Translations under genes and position numbers: made by a program
NCBI GenBank assembly: GCA_947628495.1
Contig: CANRAC010000001.1
Span: 1-57,515 of the forward strand
Direction of reading: 5' to 3'
Length of the DNA stretch: 57,515 bases
Origin: an uncultured Bacilli bacterium
GTDB lineage: Bacteria; Bacillota_I; Bacilli_A; RF39; UBA660
Notes under the pieces: model-generated
What the model was told of the DNA's origin: nothing
What the model saw: the letters and a program-made list of their open reading frames with translations, nothing else
The model's database searches: none
Part shown: positions 28,131 through 34,858 of the stretch, piece by piece
How the letters are laid out: each line of letters begins with the position of its first letter
Numbering within the stretch: position 1 is the stretch's first letter

Positions 28131-29417
28131 TTAGATTTTTCTTAATTTTGTTCTTGCTAATTTTTTTACTTTTTCTTTATAGTCTTTAATGCCATCATTT
28201 AATATTAGGTAATTATATGTCTGTAAGTATAACCAAATAATATCTGCAATTTCAACTGCAACGTTTGGGGTACAACCTCTAGTAGTTAATGCTGCAAAAC
28301 CAATTCGTAAACCAGAAGTATTTGCCGGACTTTCATCGTCTTCAGGTAACAAATTTTTATTGGTTGTTATACCAATATCTTCTAGCCTCAACTGAGCTGT
28401 AATACCTAACAAATTAAATGTATCTTTTGTGTTTAATAGTACTAAGTGATTATCAGTATCGGACACATTGCCACCAAGTTCTCTAATACGTTTTGAGAAT
28501 GCTTGCATATTTGCTTTTAACATTTTAATATACTTTTTGAACTCGTCAGTATATGCTTCTTCAAAACAAATTGCTTTTGCTGCAATTGTATTTTCTAATG
28601 GACCACCTTGATAATAAGGGAATACGGCTTGATTAACATATTTAATTAAACGCTCATCATTAGTTAAAATCAAACCACCCCGAGGTCCTCTTAGAGTTTT
28701 GTGAGTTGTAGTGGTCACAATATCTGCATAAGGTATTGGACTCATACATTCACCTGCTGCAACTAGACCTGCAATATGTGCCATATCAACCATCAATTTA
28801 CAGTCATATTTAATTGCTAACTCTTTGAATTTACTAAAGTCAATTTCATAAGGGTATGAAGAGTAGCCAGCCAATATAACGTCAGGTCTATTTGCTTTAA
28901 TTGCTTCTTCTACTAAGTCAAAATGAATATGTCGATCTTCACCTAATTTATAATAACTAAAGTCATACAAATTAGAACTAAAACTTACAGAAGAGCCGTG
29001 AGATAGGTGTCCACCGTGTCCTAACTCCATAGCCAAAATTTTCATTTGTCTATGTACTTTTACTTTGCCTGTGCCACGAACATATAATTTGTGGTCTTCT
29101 TCTAGCATTTTCTCTAAAGCTCGATATGCTTCAGCATTTGCTTGGCTGCCACTATGCGGTTGAACATTTGCAAATTTACAATTAAACAAACGACATGCTC
29201 TATCAATTGCTAATTGCTCAAGTTGGTCTACATTCTCGCAACCACCATAGTATCTATGACCAGGATAGCCTTCAGCATACTTATTTGTTAAACAGCTCGA
29301 CAATGCTTGTCTAACAGATTTACTAGCAAAATTTTCACTAGCGATAAGTTCGAGACATTCATTTTGTCTCTTGTTTTCTGCTTTAATCAATGCAAAAACT
29401 TTCTTATCTTTTTTCAT
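28131..29417 (-). CDS. glyA: Serine hydroxymethyltransferase
   Basis: This 428-residue PLP enzyme converts serine and tetrahydrofolate to glycine and 5,10-methylene-tetrahydrofolate. Diagnostic sequences are IASENF, the NKYAEGYPGHRYYGG block, QPHSGSQAN and the Schiff-base lysine in TTTHKTLRGPRGG. Between QPHSGSQAN and GGHLSHG it carries about 20 extra residues rich in Lys, Arg and Glu compared with the usual bacterial enzyme. The ATG at 29417 has the CAGGAGGAC site; an upstream in-frame ATG would run through a structured leader. With phage ThyX it would supply the one-carbon unit for dTMP. Confidence 0.9.
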   Translation of the reverse strand: MKKDKKVFALIKAENKRQNECLELIASENFASKSVRQALSSCLTNKYAEGYPGHRYYGGCENVDQLEQLAIDRACRLFNCKFANVQPHSGSQANAEAYRALEKMLEEDHKLYVRGTGKVKVHRQMKILAMELGHGGHLSHGSSVSFSSNLYDFSYYKLGEDRHIHFDLVEEAIKANRPDVILAGYSSYPYEIDFSKFKELAIKYDCKLMVDMAHIAGLVAAGECMSPIPYADIVTTTTHKTLRGPRGGLILTNDERLIKYVNQAVFPYYQGGPLENTIAAKAICFEEAYTDEFKKYIKMLKANMQAFSKRIRELGGNVSDTDNHLVLLNTKDTFNLLGITAQLRLEDIGITTNKNLLPEDDESPANTSGLRIGFAALTTRGCTPNVAVEIADIIWLYLQTYNYLILNDGIKDYKEKVKKLARTKLRKI

Positions 29418-29444
29418 ATAGTCCTCCTGTGCACTTAGTAGTGC

Positions 29445-29490
29445 TGGTGAGCCAGGTGAGAATTGCACTCACTATTCACTTGTCTGACTC
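29445..29490 (-). ncRNA. Acceptor/T-arm minihelix-like RNA in the glyA leader
   Basis: On the minus strand GAGTCAG (29490-29484) pairs with CTGGCTC (29455-29449; one G-U pair). A T-arm-like hairpin GTGAG-TGCAATT-CTCAC stacks directly on it, and the 3' strand is followed by A-CCA. It looks like a tRNA acceptor plus T arm with the D and anticodon arms replaced by 11 bases. It lies between a terminator-like hairpin and the glyA ribosome site, so it may control glyA expression. Confidence 0.45.
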
Positions 29491-29493
29491 ATA

Positions 29494-29522
29494 AAAAGTT
29501 TCTAGAAGGTCTAGAAACTTTT
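29494..29522 (-). terminator. Terminator or attenuator hairpin upstream of glyA
   Basis: A perfect 13-bp stem (AAAAGTTTCTAGA with TCTAGAAACTTTT) closes a three-base loop. On the minus strand it is followed by TAT and on the plus strand by T and A bases, so it could act on either strand. Its place after the RNA locus and before glyA fits a terminator for the RNA with partial read-through. Confidence 0.7.
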
Positions 29523-29532
29523 AATATAATAT

Positions 29533-29636
29533 ACAGAAGAAGACCATCAGACTTCTGTGCATATTTAAAGTATCAAAGGAGGTATACCTTAGATAGTAGA
29601 TTTGTTAAATGGGGTATATTTAACAATGATGGTCTT
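29533..29636 (-). ncRNA. Structured RNA with two stacked helices and a competing stem
   Basis: A 10-bp perfect stem joins 29540-29549 to 29627-29636. A 9-bp perfect hairpin (29602-29626, loop ATACCCC on the minus strand) is directly adjacent, so the two could stack. A seven-pair stem 29533-29539 with 29552-29558 competes with the long stem, as in switch-like RNAs. No reading frame with a ribosome site fits the region. The strand is assumed from the surrounding leftward transcription. Confidence 0.5.
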
Positions 29637-29637
29637 T

Positions 29638-29659
29638 ACTGACGCGTCAGCTCGTCAGT
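29638..29659 (-). ncRNA. Hairpin at the 3' side of the tRNA-like RNA
   Basis: ACTGACG pairs perfectly with CGTCAGT (7 bp, eight-base loop). It begins directly at the 3' end of the cloverleaf at 29660, so it may set or protect that end. Confidence 0.5.
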
Positions 29660-29733
29660 CAGGAAGGTGAGATTTGCACTCACATCTGAGGCGCCTGGTC
29701 GGCCTTATGTTACTACCGTTACACCACTTCCTG
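29660..29733 (-). tRNA. tRNA-like cloverleaf, anticodon position CCA, probably non-canonical
   Basis: These 74 bases fold with perfect tRNA geometry: 7-bp acceptor (CAGGAAG with CTTCCTG), two-base linker, D arm with GG in the loop, a 17-base anticodon arm, a five-base variable region and a 5-bp T stem (GTGAG with CTCAC) with seven-base loop TGCAAAT. Three features are abnormal: the T loop has G at position 55 where U is near universal; position 33 is A, not U; and pair 31-39 is C-C. Positions 34-36 read CCA (would be Trp). It may be a degenerate, non-elongator or regulatory tRNA mimic. No 3' CCA is encoded. Confidence 0.5.
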
Positions 29734-29738
29734 GCAAA

Positions 29739-29823
29739 AGATAGGTTTGGTGCGTCGGGCCGAATATCACTTTCGATACACACCAATTCGTGAGCCGGCC
29801 ATCTCCTTATCTATAACCTATCT
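29739..29823 (-). ncRNA. Structured RNA closed by a 9-bp stem
   Basis: AGATAGGTT pairs perfectly with AACCTATCT at the two ends of an 85-base segment. Inside, GGTGTG pairs with CGCACC and TATC pairs with GATA, and GGCCG could form a pseudoknot with CGGCC. It does not fit a tRNA because no T arm adjoins the closing stem. It belongs to the same RNA locus as its neighbours. Confidence 0.45.
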
Positions 29824-29830
29824 CTTGAAG

Positions 29831-29895
29831 TGCCTGATAACAGAGTTGCACTGTTAGTGGCCGCTATGGTTGGCCGCCACGCTCTTGCTCAGACA
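29831..29895 (-). ncRNA. tRNA-like RNA lacking a normal D arm
   Basis: TGTCTGA pairs with TCAGGCA (one G-U pair) as an acceptor-like stem. The 3' half carries a T-arm-like hairpin, TAACAG-TGCAACT-CTGTTA, whose loop again reads TGCAANT. The 5' half has only eight bases where a D arm should be, followed by a GTGGC/GCCAC hairpin in the anticodon-arm position. Similar to the neighbouring cloverleaf in its G55 T loop. Confidence 0.4.
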
Positions 29896-29932
29896 TGTAG
29901 GTGCTTTAAGGTGCACCTAAACCTGTGGTAAA

Positions 29933-30469
29933 TTATTCTCCAAATTCGTCGCCAGACAAATGAGAAGTCAATGGTTCGCCATCACGTGTTTTTAATACAT
30001 TGTTCAACACTGCACTAACACCGCGACGTCCATCTCCACTGTAAGCGAAGAATGTCATAGAAACTCTACCATACATACCGCTGTATACTTCAGTTGGGTC
30101 AATAATTTCTTGCCTGTCGGCATTCAAAACTTTTGGTTTGAACTTAGTAGACAAACGAATATAATAATTACCTTTATATTCAGGGTATTTATTATTTATT
30201 AGTTCTCCTAAGTCGTCAACTGCTGTATCACCATCTTTAAATGTGTGATTAACGTTTGTAGGTACTCTACCACCAAAGTGTTTTTGTGCCCCTGCTTCAG
30301 CTGCTGCTTGAATTGCAGCTTTAATAGCATTTACAGTTTTGGTATCAGTTTTTGGGATGATAGCCGTAACTGAGTATTTTGGCGTATCGCCTTCTTTCAT
30401 AGCTTTTGGTTCAAATACGTTTACGAATGACAATCTGCATTCACCTGTAACAACTTGATTATTGTTCAT
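29933..30469 (-). CDS. DUF2815 single-stranded DNA-binding protein
   Basis: This 178-residue protein matches the DUF2815 pattern, an OB-fold ssDNA-binding family of Bacillota phages: N-terminal 'GECRLSFVNVFEPKA', 'KYSVTAIIPKTD', central 'YYIRLSTKFKPKVL' and 'YSGMYGRVSMTFFAY', and an acidic C-terminus (SGDEFGE) that would recruit partners. It sits next to DUF2800, its usual neighbour. It would coat ssDNA at the fork. Confidence 0.85.
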   Translation of the reverse strand: MNNNQVVTGECRLSFVNVFEPKAMKEGDTPKYSVTAIIPKTDTKTVNAIKAAIQAAAEAGAQKHFGGRVPTNVNHTFKDGDTAVDDLGELINNKYPEYKGNYYIRLSTKFKPKVLNADRQEIIDPTEVYSGMYGRVSMTFFAYSGDGRRGVSAVLNNVLKTRDGEPLTSHLSGDEFGE

Positions 30470-30491
30470 AATAACTCCTTTAACTTAAAAT

Positions 30492-31718
30492 TTATTGGTC
30501 GTCAGTTTCAACAACTTCATAGAACTCATCTCCATCTAATATTTTGGCTTTAACATCAATTGCCTCTCGTTTATCGCTCTCAGGCACCAATGTTAACTTG
30601 CCCGCTGGTTTAACAATATATTGTTCACATAAGTTGTTAAATAATTTCTTACCAATGTTCTTTTCCAATGTAGTAATACCTAATAGCTCTGTTGGTTTTA
30701 AGTAGTCACTCTCTGGAAAACCTGCCGTACGTAATGTCTCTGCAACCGCATTGACATCTGTAATTATTCGAGTAGAACGCCCTTCAACTATTTTATAGTG
30801 AGGGATTTGAACACCATGATTTATTGCTGCGTTTGTTGCATAGCTTTGAACGTCTTTAAACCAGTCAATAAATTTAGGTGCTATGTCTAATATTCTCGCA
30901 ATGACCTCGGGTGACATTTGTGCTGGCTCTATCATATGATTCTCAACAACTACGTCGTCAAATTCTGCTTGTGCGACTGATAACTGTTTGTCCGCTAATG
31001 CTTTACATATACCACGCATCTTACAAAATTTACAATGGTCTCCTGCCACTAACTCACCCTTGCCCGCTATTGCAAGTTCTGCTCGTGGCTTGACATAATT
31101 GATTGCCCAGTCATTGAGTGCATCAATTTGAACGAAGTCAGTACTAATATCATGAAGCCTTGGTTGAATAATAGTCATCTTAGCTTCAGTGCATGCACAC
31201 TCTCTTACGTGAGTTTTAATAGCTCCGAGAGCATACAACCTGAGTTGAGGGTTACCAATTGCACTTACTGGTACACCTTTGCCAAATTTAAGGTCAATGA
31301 TATGAATAAAATCTTTACCGACAATAACCACATCACTGGTTCCTGCACCATTAGGCACAATGTCCTCAAATTTAACATACTCTTCTAAGTACACGTTAAC
31401 ATTAAGACCTTTATAGTCCTCTTTAACTATTGTCATTACTTCATTGACATAGTCATTAACAAAATCATTAAACTCGAGATTGTAGAATTTACTTGTTAAT
31501 CTAAATTGCTCAAATCGAGTTTCGTATTCTTTGACACTAATCTTTTCTAACATATAAGATAACTTGAGCTCCGCTAGTGCATGTGCCTCAGTGCCTTCTT
31601 CTGCATATGGTGAATATGTTGATGGTTGAGAACTTTCAAGCATAGCAGATGGTGTACAAATTAACCATCTATGCGAACTACTTGGTGACAATAATACGTG
31701 TCCTGTTGGTGTTGGCAT
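30492..31718 (-). CDS. DUF2800 Cas4-like nuclease
   Basis: This 408-residue protein is of the DUF2800 family, PD-(D/E)xK nucleases related to Cas4/RecB. It begins with the typical 'LLSPSSSHRWLICTPSA' and GTEAHALAEL, has DVVIVGKDFIHIIDLKFGKG with the catalytic Asp and Lys, and ends the nuclease part with a CxxC-type cluster (CKFCKMRGIC) that may bind iron-sulfur or zinc. It likely processes DNA ends in replication or recombination with the SSB gene beside it. Confidence 0.85.
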   Translation of the reverse strand: MPTPTGHVLLSPSSSHRWLICTPSAMLESSQPSTYSPYAEEGTEAHALAELKLSYMLEKISVKEYETRFEQFRLTSKFYNLEFNDFVNDYVNEVMTIVKEDYKGLNVNVYLEEYVKFEDIVPNGAGTSDVVIVGKDFIHIIDLKFGKGVPVSAIGNPQLRLYALGAIKTHVRECACTEAKMTIIQPRLHDISTDFVQIDALNDWAINYVKPRAELAIAGKGELVAGDHCKFCKMRGICKALADKQLSVAQAEFDDVVVENHMIEPAQMSPEVIARILDIAPKFIDWFKDVQSYATNAAINHGVQIPHYKIVEGRSTRIITDVNAVAETLRTAGFPESDYLKPTELLGITTLEKNIGKKLFNNLCEQYIVKPAGKLTLVPESDKREAIDVKAKILDGDEFYEVVETDDQ

Positions 31719-31730
31719 AATTTACTCCTT

Positions 31731-31955
31731 TTACTTTTTAGTTACTTTGCTTTCGACGTCAGCCTTTTTAGCTTTTTCTTCTTGAGCCTTTTTCAATTGC
31801 TCTTCAGTTTTACGACGTTCAGCTTCTTGATTTTCAGTAATCTTTTGATTAGCAAGATTAACTGTGTCATTCAAGTCAACAATTAACTCATTTGCTAATG
31901 CTGGAGCGCCAAACTTGATACAATTGATAATCTCTTCATAGTGACTTTGTCTCAT
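31731..31955 (-). CDS. Small charged coiled-coil protein, 74 aa
   Basis: This 74-residue product has an N-terminal helical part and, from about residue 35, a run of alternating Glu and Lys that predicts a single coiled coil with a basic end. It lies just before DUF2800 in the operon with an AAAGGAG site. No family was recognised. Confidence 0.55.
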   Translation of the reverse strand: MRQSHYEEIINCIKFGAPALANELIVDLNDTVNLANQKITENQEAERRKTEEQLKKAQEEKAKKADVESKVTKK

Positions 31956-31990
31956 ATTCTACTCCTTTTAATTAGATTTGCCTTACGGCT

Positions 31991-32024
31991 GGTGGCAGGT
32001 AGTATTTATTGTGTCCCTGCCAAC
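31991..32024 (-). promoter_or_regulatory. Intercistronic hairpin
   Basis: GTTGGCAGG and CCTGCCACC (minus strand) form a nine-pair stem with one G-U pair around a 16-base loop, between two genes of the replication operon. No T-run follows, so it is more likely an mRNA processing or stability element than a terminator. Confidence 0.4.
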
Positions 32025-32029
32025 GCACA

Positions 32030-32443
32030 TTACTTGTCTTCAGTTAACTTATGATAATACTCATTTATTAACTGAACAAAATAACTTCCGCTTTTTTCTC
32101 CGAAGCCATTAGGCTCAAGCTCTGCCGCCATTTTAGCAATTCCATCTGCAATCTCAGGAAGTGCACCATTGACATCAAACTCGTAGCCATCATTAAGCTC
32201 CATACCATCATCCGCTTCACTAACTGTGAGTTTTGGTCTTGTTCTAATAGTCAAGATAGTTTTTGCTTTTAGACTATCTTCTTTGAACAAATCTTGTAAC
32301 GAAGTTTTATCTTGTTGGTCCATACTTAATCTCCTTTCCATATCTACTCGACGTTCTAAGTCATTGATTTTATTTACTAGTACAGGTGTGACGATAAAGA
32401 ATATAACACCAAACAATATTAAGATATATTGTAGTGCACTCAT
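32030..32443 (-). CDS. Small membrane-anchored protein
   Basis: This 137-residue protein begins with a hydrophobic segment (residues about 3-25) followed by an Arg/Glu-rich helix and an acidic soluble C-terminal part. Its start overlaps the dUTPase stop (ATGA), so translation is coupled. A membrane anchor within a nucleotide-metabolism operon is odd; it might tether replication to the membrane. No family was recognised. Confidence 0.5.
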   Translation of the reverse strand: MSALQYILILFGVIFFIVTPVLVNKINDLERRVDMERRLSMDQQDKTSLQDLFKEDSLKAKTILTIRTRPKLTVSEADDGMELNDGYEFDVNGALPEIADGIAKMAAELEPNGFGEKSGSYFVQLINEYYHKLTEDK

Positions 32444-32850
32444 TTACCTGTGCTCCCAAACGCTCCAGAGCCGCGCTCTTCACCCATATCTTCAGTATAA
32501 TCTGCATAAATACAAGGTGTAATAACTAAATAGCCTATTCTGTCACCTTCGTGATAAACAAACTGATTATCAGTAGGATTATTGACAATCATATGAATTT
32601 CACCTTTATAACCTGCATCAATCGCACAATGGTGAACATGAATACCTTGTTTTGCTATTGAAGTTCTCTCTTGTATATATGCATTTAGTCCATCAGGCAA
32701 ATCAATGCCAAAACCTAACGGACATACTTGTACTGAATGTGGTGGCACTATACCATTATATGGCATATAAATATCAGCACCTGTATCATTAAAATGTTTT
32801 CTCTCTGGTAAAACTGCTTTGTCACTAAACCGTATGAAGTGTATCTTCAT
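32440..32850 (-). CDS. dut: dUTPase
   Basis: This 136-residue trimeric-type dUTPase hydrolyses dUTP to dUMP and pyrophosphate. All five motifs are visible: DTGADI near 22-27, ERTSIA near 62, AIDAGYKGEI near 80, GDRIGYLVI near 102 and the C-terminal RGSGAFGSTGK. It starts inside the end of thyX, overlapping by 26 bases, and supplies the dUMP substrate for ThyX. Confidence 0.93.
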   Translation of the reverse strand: MKIHFIRFSDKAVLPERKHFNDTGADIYMPYNGIVPPHSVQVCPLGFGIDLPDGLNAYIQERTSIAKQGIHVHHCAIDAGYKGEIHMIVNNPTDNQFVYHEGDRIGYLVITPCIYADYTEDMGEERGSGAFGSTGK

Positions 32851-33547
32851 TTTTAACCTCCTGTGGTTCTACATACTTATGACCACAACTAAATTTGCCT
32901 TCTTTACAATAAGAATTAACACAGTTTGGTAGACATAAATCTGCCCAAGCATTACCGCATTGTGTTCTAATCTCATGTAAAATCAATTCACAAATGTGTT
33001 GTACTTCACGAGTATTACGATTACATAACCTAATAGACAACATATACTGCCAAGCTGGGAAATTGCCATGAATCACTAAGCACTTCTTTAAACTCTGTGG
33101 TAGTAAATAACCTGCTCTATCTCGGTCGACTCCGTTGTCATACATGGTTATGTAGGCATTATGAATATCTTGACATGCTTGTTTATAAATTTCTTCTTGC
33201 TCAGGTGTTAAACCTTCTGGAACAACATATGGACTTTGTACTTTTGTAAACTCACTATATTGTGTCGAAGTAGAAACAAATGTTAACCTTGTTGCATGTG
33301 TTCTTAATTGTGAAACAGCTTTTGTTGACAAACCATAAATAGCAACTGTTAATTCACACATTCTAAAGATTGTTGAATGTGGCAAACTCAATAATTGTTT
33401 CGATGGTTGTTTGTAGACATTGTCATTATATAATTTCAACAAGTCATCCAAACTACTTATCTCTGAGCCACGCTGAGTTAACTTTGCTAAGAATAGTGGA
33501 GTGCCATCAAGGTTGTGTTTCAAGATAGCAACTTTAATATCTTGCAT
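32825..33547 (-). CDS. thyX: Flavin-dependent thymidylate synthase, divergent
   Basis: This 240-residue protein resembles ThyX, which methylates dUMP to dTMP using methylene-tetrahydrofolate and FAD. Matching parts are PHSTIFRMCEL near 56-66, the signature region QLRTHATRLTFVSTSTQYS at 80-98, and the C-terminal LP..LK...W....LSIRLCNRNTREVQHIC segment. The signature differs from the canonical RHRxxSxNxxSxRY, with two extra residues and Gln instead of Arg before the Tyr. It has its own promoter 24 bases upstream and heads the replication operon. Divergence leaves open a related deoxyuridylate-modifying activity. Confidence 0.75.
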   Translation of the reverse strand: MQDIKVAILKHNLDGTPLFLAKLTQRGSEISSLDDLLKLYNDNVYKQPSKQLLSLPHSTIFRMCELTVAIYGLSTKAVSQLRTHATRLTFVSTSTQYSEFTKVQSPYVVPEGLTPEQEEIYKQACQDIHNAYITMYDNGVDRDRAGYLLPQSLKKCLVIHGNFPAWQYMLSIRLCNRNTREVQHICELILHEIRTQCGNAWADLCLPNCVNSYCKEGKFSCGHKYVEPQEVKNEDTLHTV

Positions 33548-33570
33548 ATTGACTCCTTTTATTTTATTTT

Positions 33571-33610
33571 GATATTATATTATATGCGAAAAGATAATAA
33601 TAATTTCACT
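33571..33610 (-). promoter_or_regulatory. Phage-type promoter before thyX (AGTG-N22-TATAATATAATAT)
   Basis: On the minus strand AGTG (33610-33607), exactly 22 bases, then TATAATATAATAT (33584-33572). Transcription would begin about 15-20 bases before the thyX ribosome site, giving a very short leader and driving thyX, dut, SSB, glyA, helicase, primase and polymerase. Confidence 0.7.
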
Positions 33611-33843
33611 TTATTTTTATCTTTTTATAATTATTTTTTACTTTTATATAAAATTGAAATAAATTACTTAAAAATTTAATTTTTAGAGATTTTTCAAATT
33701 TATTTTTAAATAAAAATATCACTATTTTTAATTTTAGGATAGATTTGATATTCTTTAAATATCTTGATTGATATATTTTTTAAAGAATATTTTAATCAAT
33801 AAGAAATGTCCTAAATTAAATCAATAGTGATATTTGATTTTAG
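33611..33843. repeat. AT-rich region with nested inverted repeats, candidate origin
   Basis: The gap between the sigma-like gene and thyX has no gene. It is extremely AT-rich at 33600-33720 and then holds nested inverted repeats spanning 33714-33835: a 12-bp perfect outer pair (33714-33725 with 33824-33835), a TTAATTTTAGGA/TCCTAAATTAA pair, and an 11-bp perfect inner pair (33748-33758 with 33780-33790). An easily melted tract beside nested palindromes is typical of replication origins. The outer arms recur in part at 21690-21820. Confidence 0.5.
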
Positions 33844-34377
33844 CTATTTGCTATTATTTTTATACTCAATATAGCGAAGCTTGATACGATTTATTAGTCG
33901 TTGCAATTCGCTGCGACCTACATGCATTTCATTGATAATATACAACTTAGTTTTATCACTAAGAAATGCCTGTGCAACTGCATATTCAGCTGGTGACAGA
34001 GTAGACAAGAAACACTCAAAGTCCAAGTCATGCTCTAAGTCACCAATTTCTTCAATGTAAGTCTCAGTATCATAATTAGGTGAATCAACAATATATCGAT
34101 TATCACTTCGCAAAAACATGAGTATCTCATTTTGTATACATTTGCTTGCATAAGTAGCAAAGGTAAAGTTCATTTCAGGCTTATAAGTCCTGATTGCCTT
34201 TAATAGTCCAATAGCACCTTGTTGCTCACAATCATCACTAAAGATATTTAATTTAAAGAGGACATGCTTAATTAAGCCATAATTCTCAGTCAGAAGTTCT
34301 TCTTCGTTTTCGACTCTTTTCCAAGCGCCTAGCTTTTTGCTTCTCAGCTCTTTCGAGCTTCTTCTGCTGCTTGTCAT
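33844..34377 (-). CDS. Sigma-70-like transcription factor
   Basis: This 177-residue protein carries a sigma region 2 pattern at about residues 35-90: 'LIKHVLFKLNIFSDDCEQQGAIGLLKAIRTY', FTFATYASKCIQNEILMFLR. A second helical part at about 125-170 (LSPAEYAVAQAFLSDKTKLYIINEMHVGRSELQRLINRI) resembles region 4 helix-turn-helix. It is short, like SigF/SigG-type or phage sigma factors. The ATG at 34377 has a GGAAGG site but overlaps the upstream gene by 92 bases, so the start is uncertain. It probably directs RNA polymerase to the phage promoters. Confidence 0.7.
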   Translation of the reverse strand: MTSSRRSSKELRSKKLGAWKRVENEEELLTENYGLIKHVLFKLNIFSDDCEQQGAIGLLKAIRTYKPEMNFTFATYASKCIQNEILMFLRSDNRYIVDSPNYDTETYIEEIGDLEHDLDFECFLSTLSPAEYAVAQAFLSDKTKLYIINEMHVGRSELQRLINRIKLRYIEYKNNSK

Positions 34378-34588
34378 GCGCCTTCCATTCCTTATTAAAT
34401 TCTCGTATTTCTTTACGAGTTGGAATAGTATCTTCTAAGTTATACATACATTGTGTATCGAAGCAAGCACCTTCATACAACACATCCTCTTTGGTCGTGC
34501 CCTCTGGGTAGATAACAAGACCATATTTACACATTTGACAATATTTCATTACCGGGTCAATGCAACGAGTAGGACGTTCTTCCGTCAT
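34286..34588 (-). CDS. Small Cys-containing protein with basic tail
   Basis: This 100-residue protein has a cluster of Cys in the first half (YCQMCKYG, then CFDTQC) that could bind one zinc, and a C-terminal third that is almost all Lys, Arg, Glu and Gln. The ATG at 34588 matches the AGGAGG site better than a codon six bases upstream. It ends inside the sigma gene, so the two are co-translated. DNA or RNA binding is plausible; no family was recognised. Confidence 0.55.
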   Translation of the reverse strand: MTEERPTRCIDPVMKYCQMCKYGLVIYPEGTTKEDVLYEGACFDTQCMYNLEDTIPTRKEIREFNKEWKAHDKQQKKLERAEKQKARRLEKSRKRRRTSD

Positions 34589-34597
34589 AAGCACCTC

Positions 34598-34849
34598 CTA
34601 GTCCCAACCATAGCAACCACAATAATAACTATCATAGTCACTTAACGGTTTGTATTCAAAGAATGCTAAATTAAGATTACTATCTTCTATTCTGCCACAC
34701 TCAAAACAACGTGCTTTACGACGAATTAACAACTCTTTCATTGCTGAGTTAGTTCTAGCAATCTCACAACAATTACAAATAACACATACTGGGTTATTGT
34801 CTTGGTCTACAGCATTTGCTGTGTGTCCACATTTCATTAAAGGAACCAT
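34598..34849 (-). CDS. Small zinc-ribbon-like protein
   Basis: This 83-residue protein is Cys-rich, with CGH, CVICNCC, CFECG and a terminal CGC arrangement, enough for two zinc sites. The first part (MKCGH..N) resembles phage zinc-ribbon proteins. It lies between the Cys-containing protein and DNA ligase with an AGGAGGT site. A nucleic-acid-binding or polymerase-modifying role is possible but not shown. Confidence 0.55.
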   Translation of the reverse strand: MVPLMKCGHTANAVDQDNNPVCVICNCCEIARTNSAMKELLIRRKARCFECGRIEDSNLNLAFFEYKPLSDYDSYYCGCYGWD

Positions 34850-34858
34850 ATTAACCTC

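Noticed and set aside
29418..29468. Upstream in-frame ATG for glyA, 17 codons earlier
   Set aside because: It has no ribosome site and its codons run through the tRNA-like leader structure. The ATG at 29417 has a strong AGGAGG site and begins where SHMT homology begins.
29523..29534. Seventh phage-type promoter (AATATAATATAC)
   Set aside because: There is a TATAAT-like box but no AGTG at the 22-base distance on either strand.
29570..29640. Plus-strand gene starting after the AGGAGGT at about 29578
   Set aside because: No ATG, GTG or TTG occurs at proper spacing after that site, and the sequence is better explained by the paired RNA helices.
29739..29823. Class II tRNA on the minus strand
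   Set aside because: Length and closing stem fit, but no T arm adjoins the acceptor-like stem and the inner pairing is not tRNA-like.
33600..33843. CRISPR array or tandem repeat array in the AT-rich gap
   Set aside because: Repeats are inverted and nested, not regularly spaced direct repeats with unique spacers.
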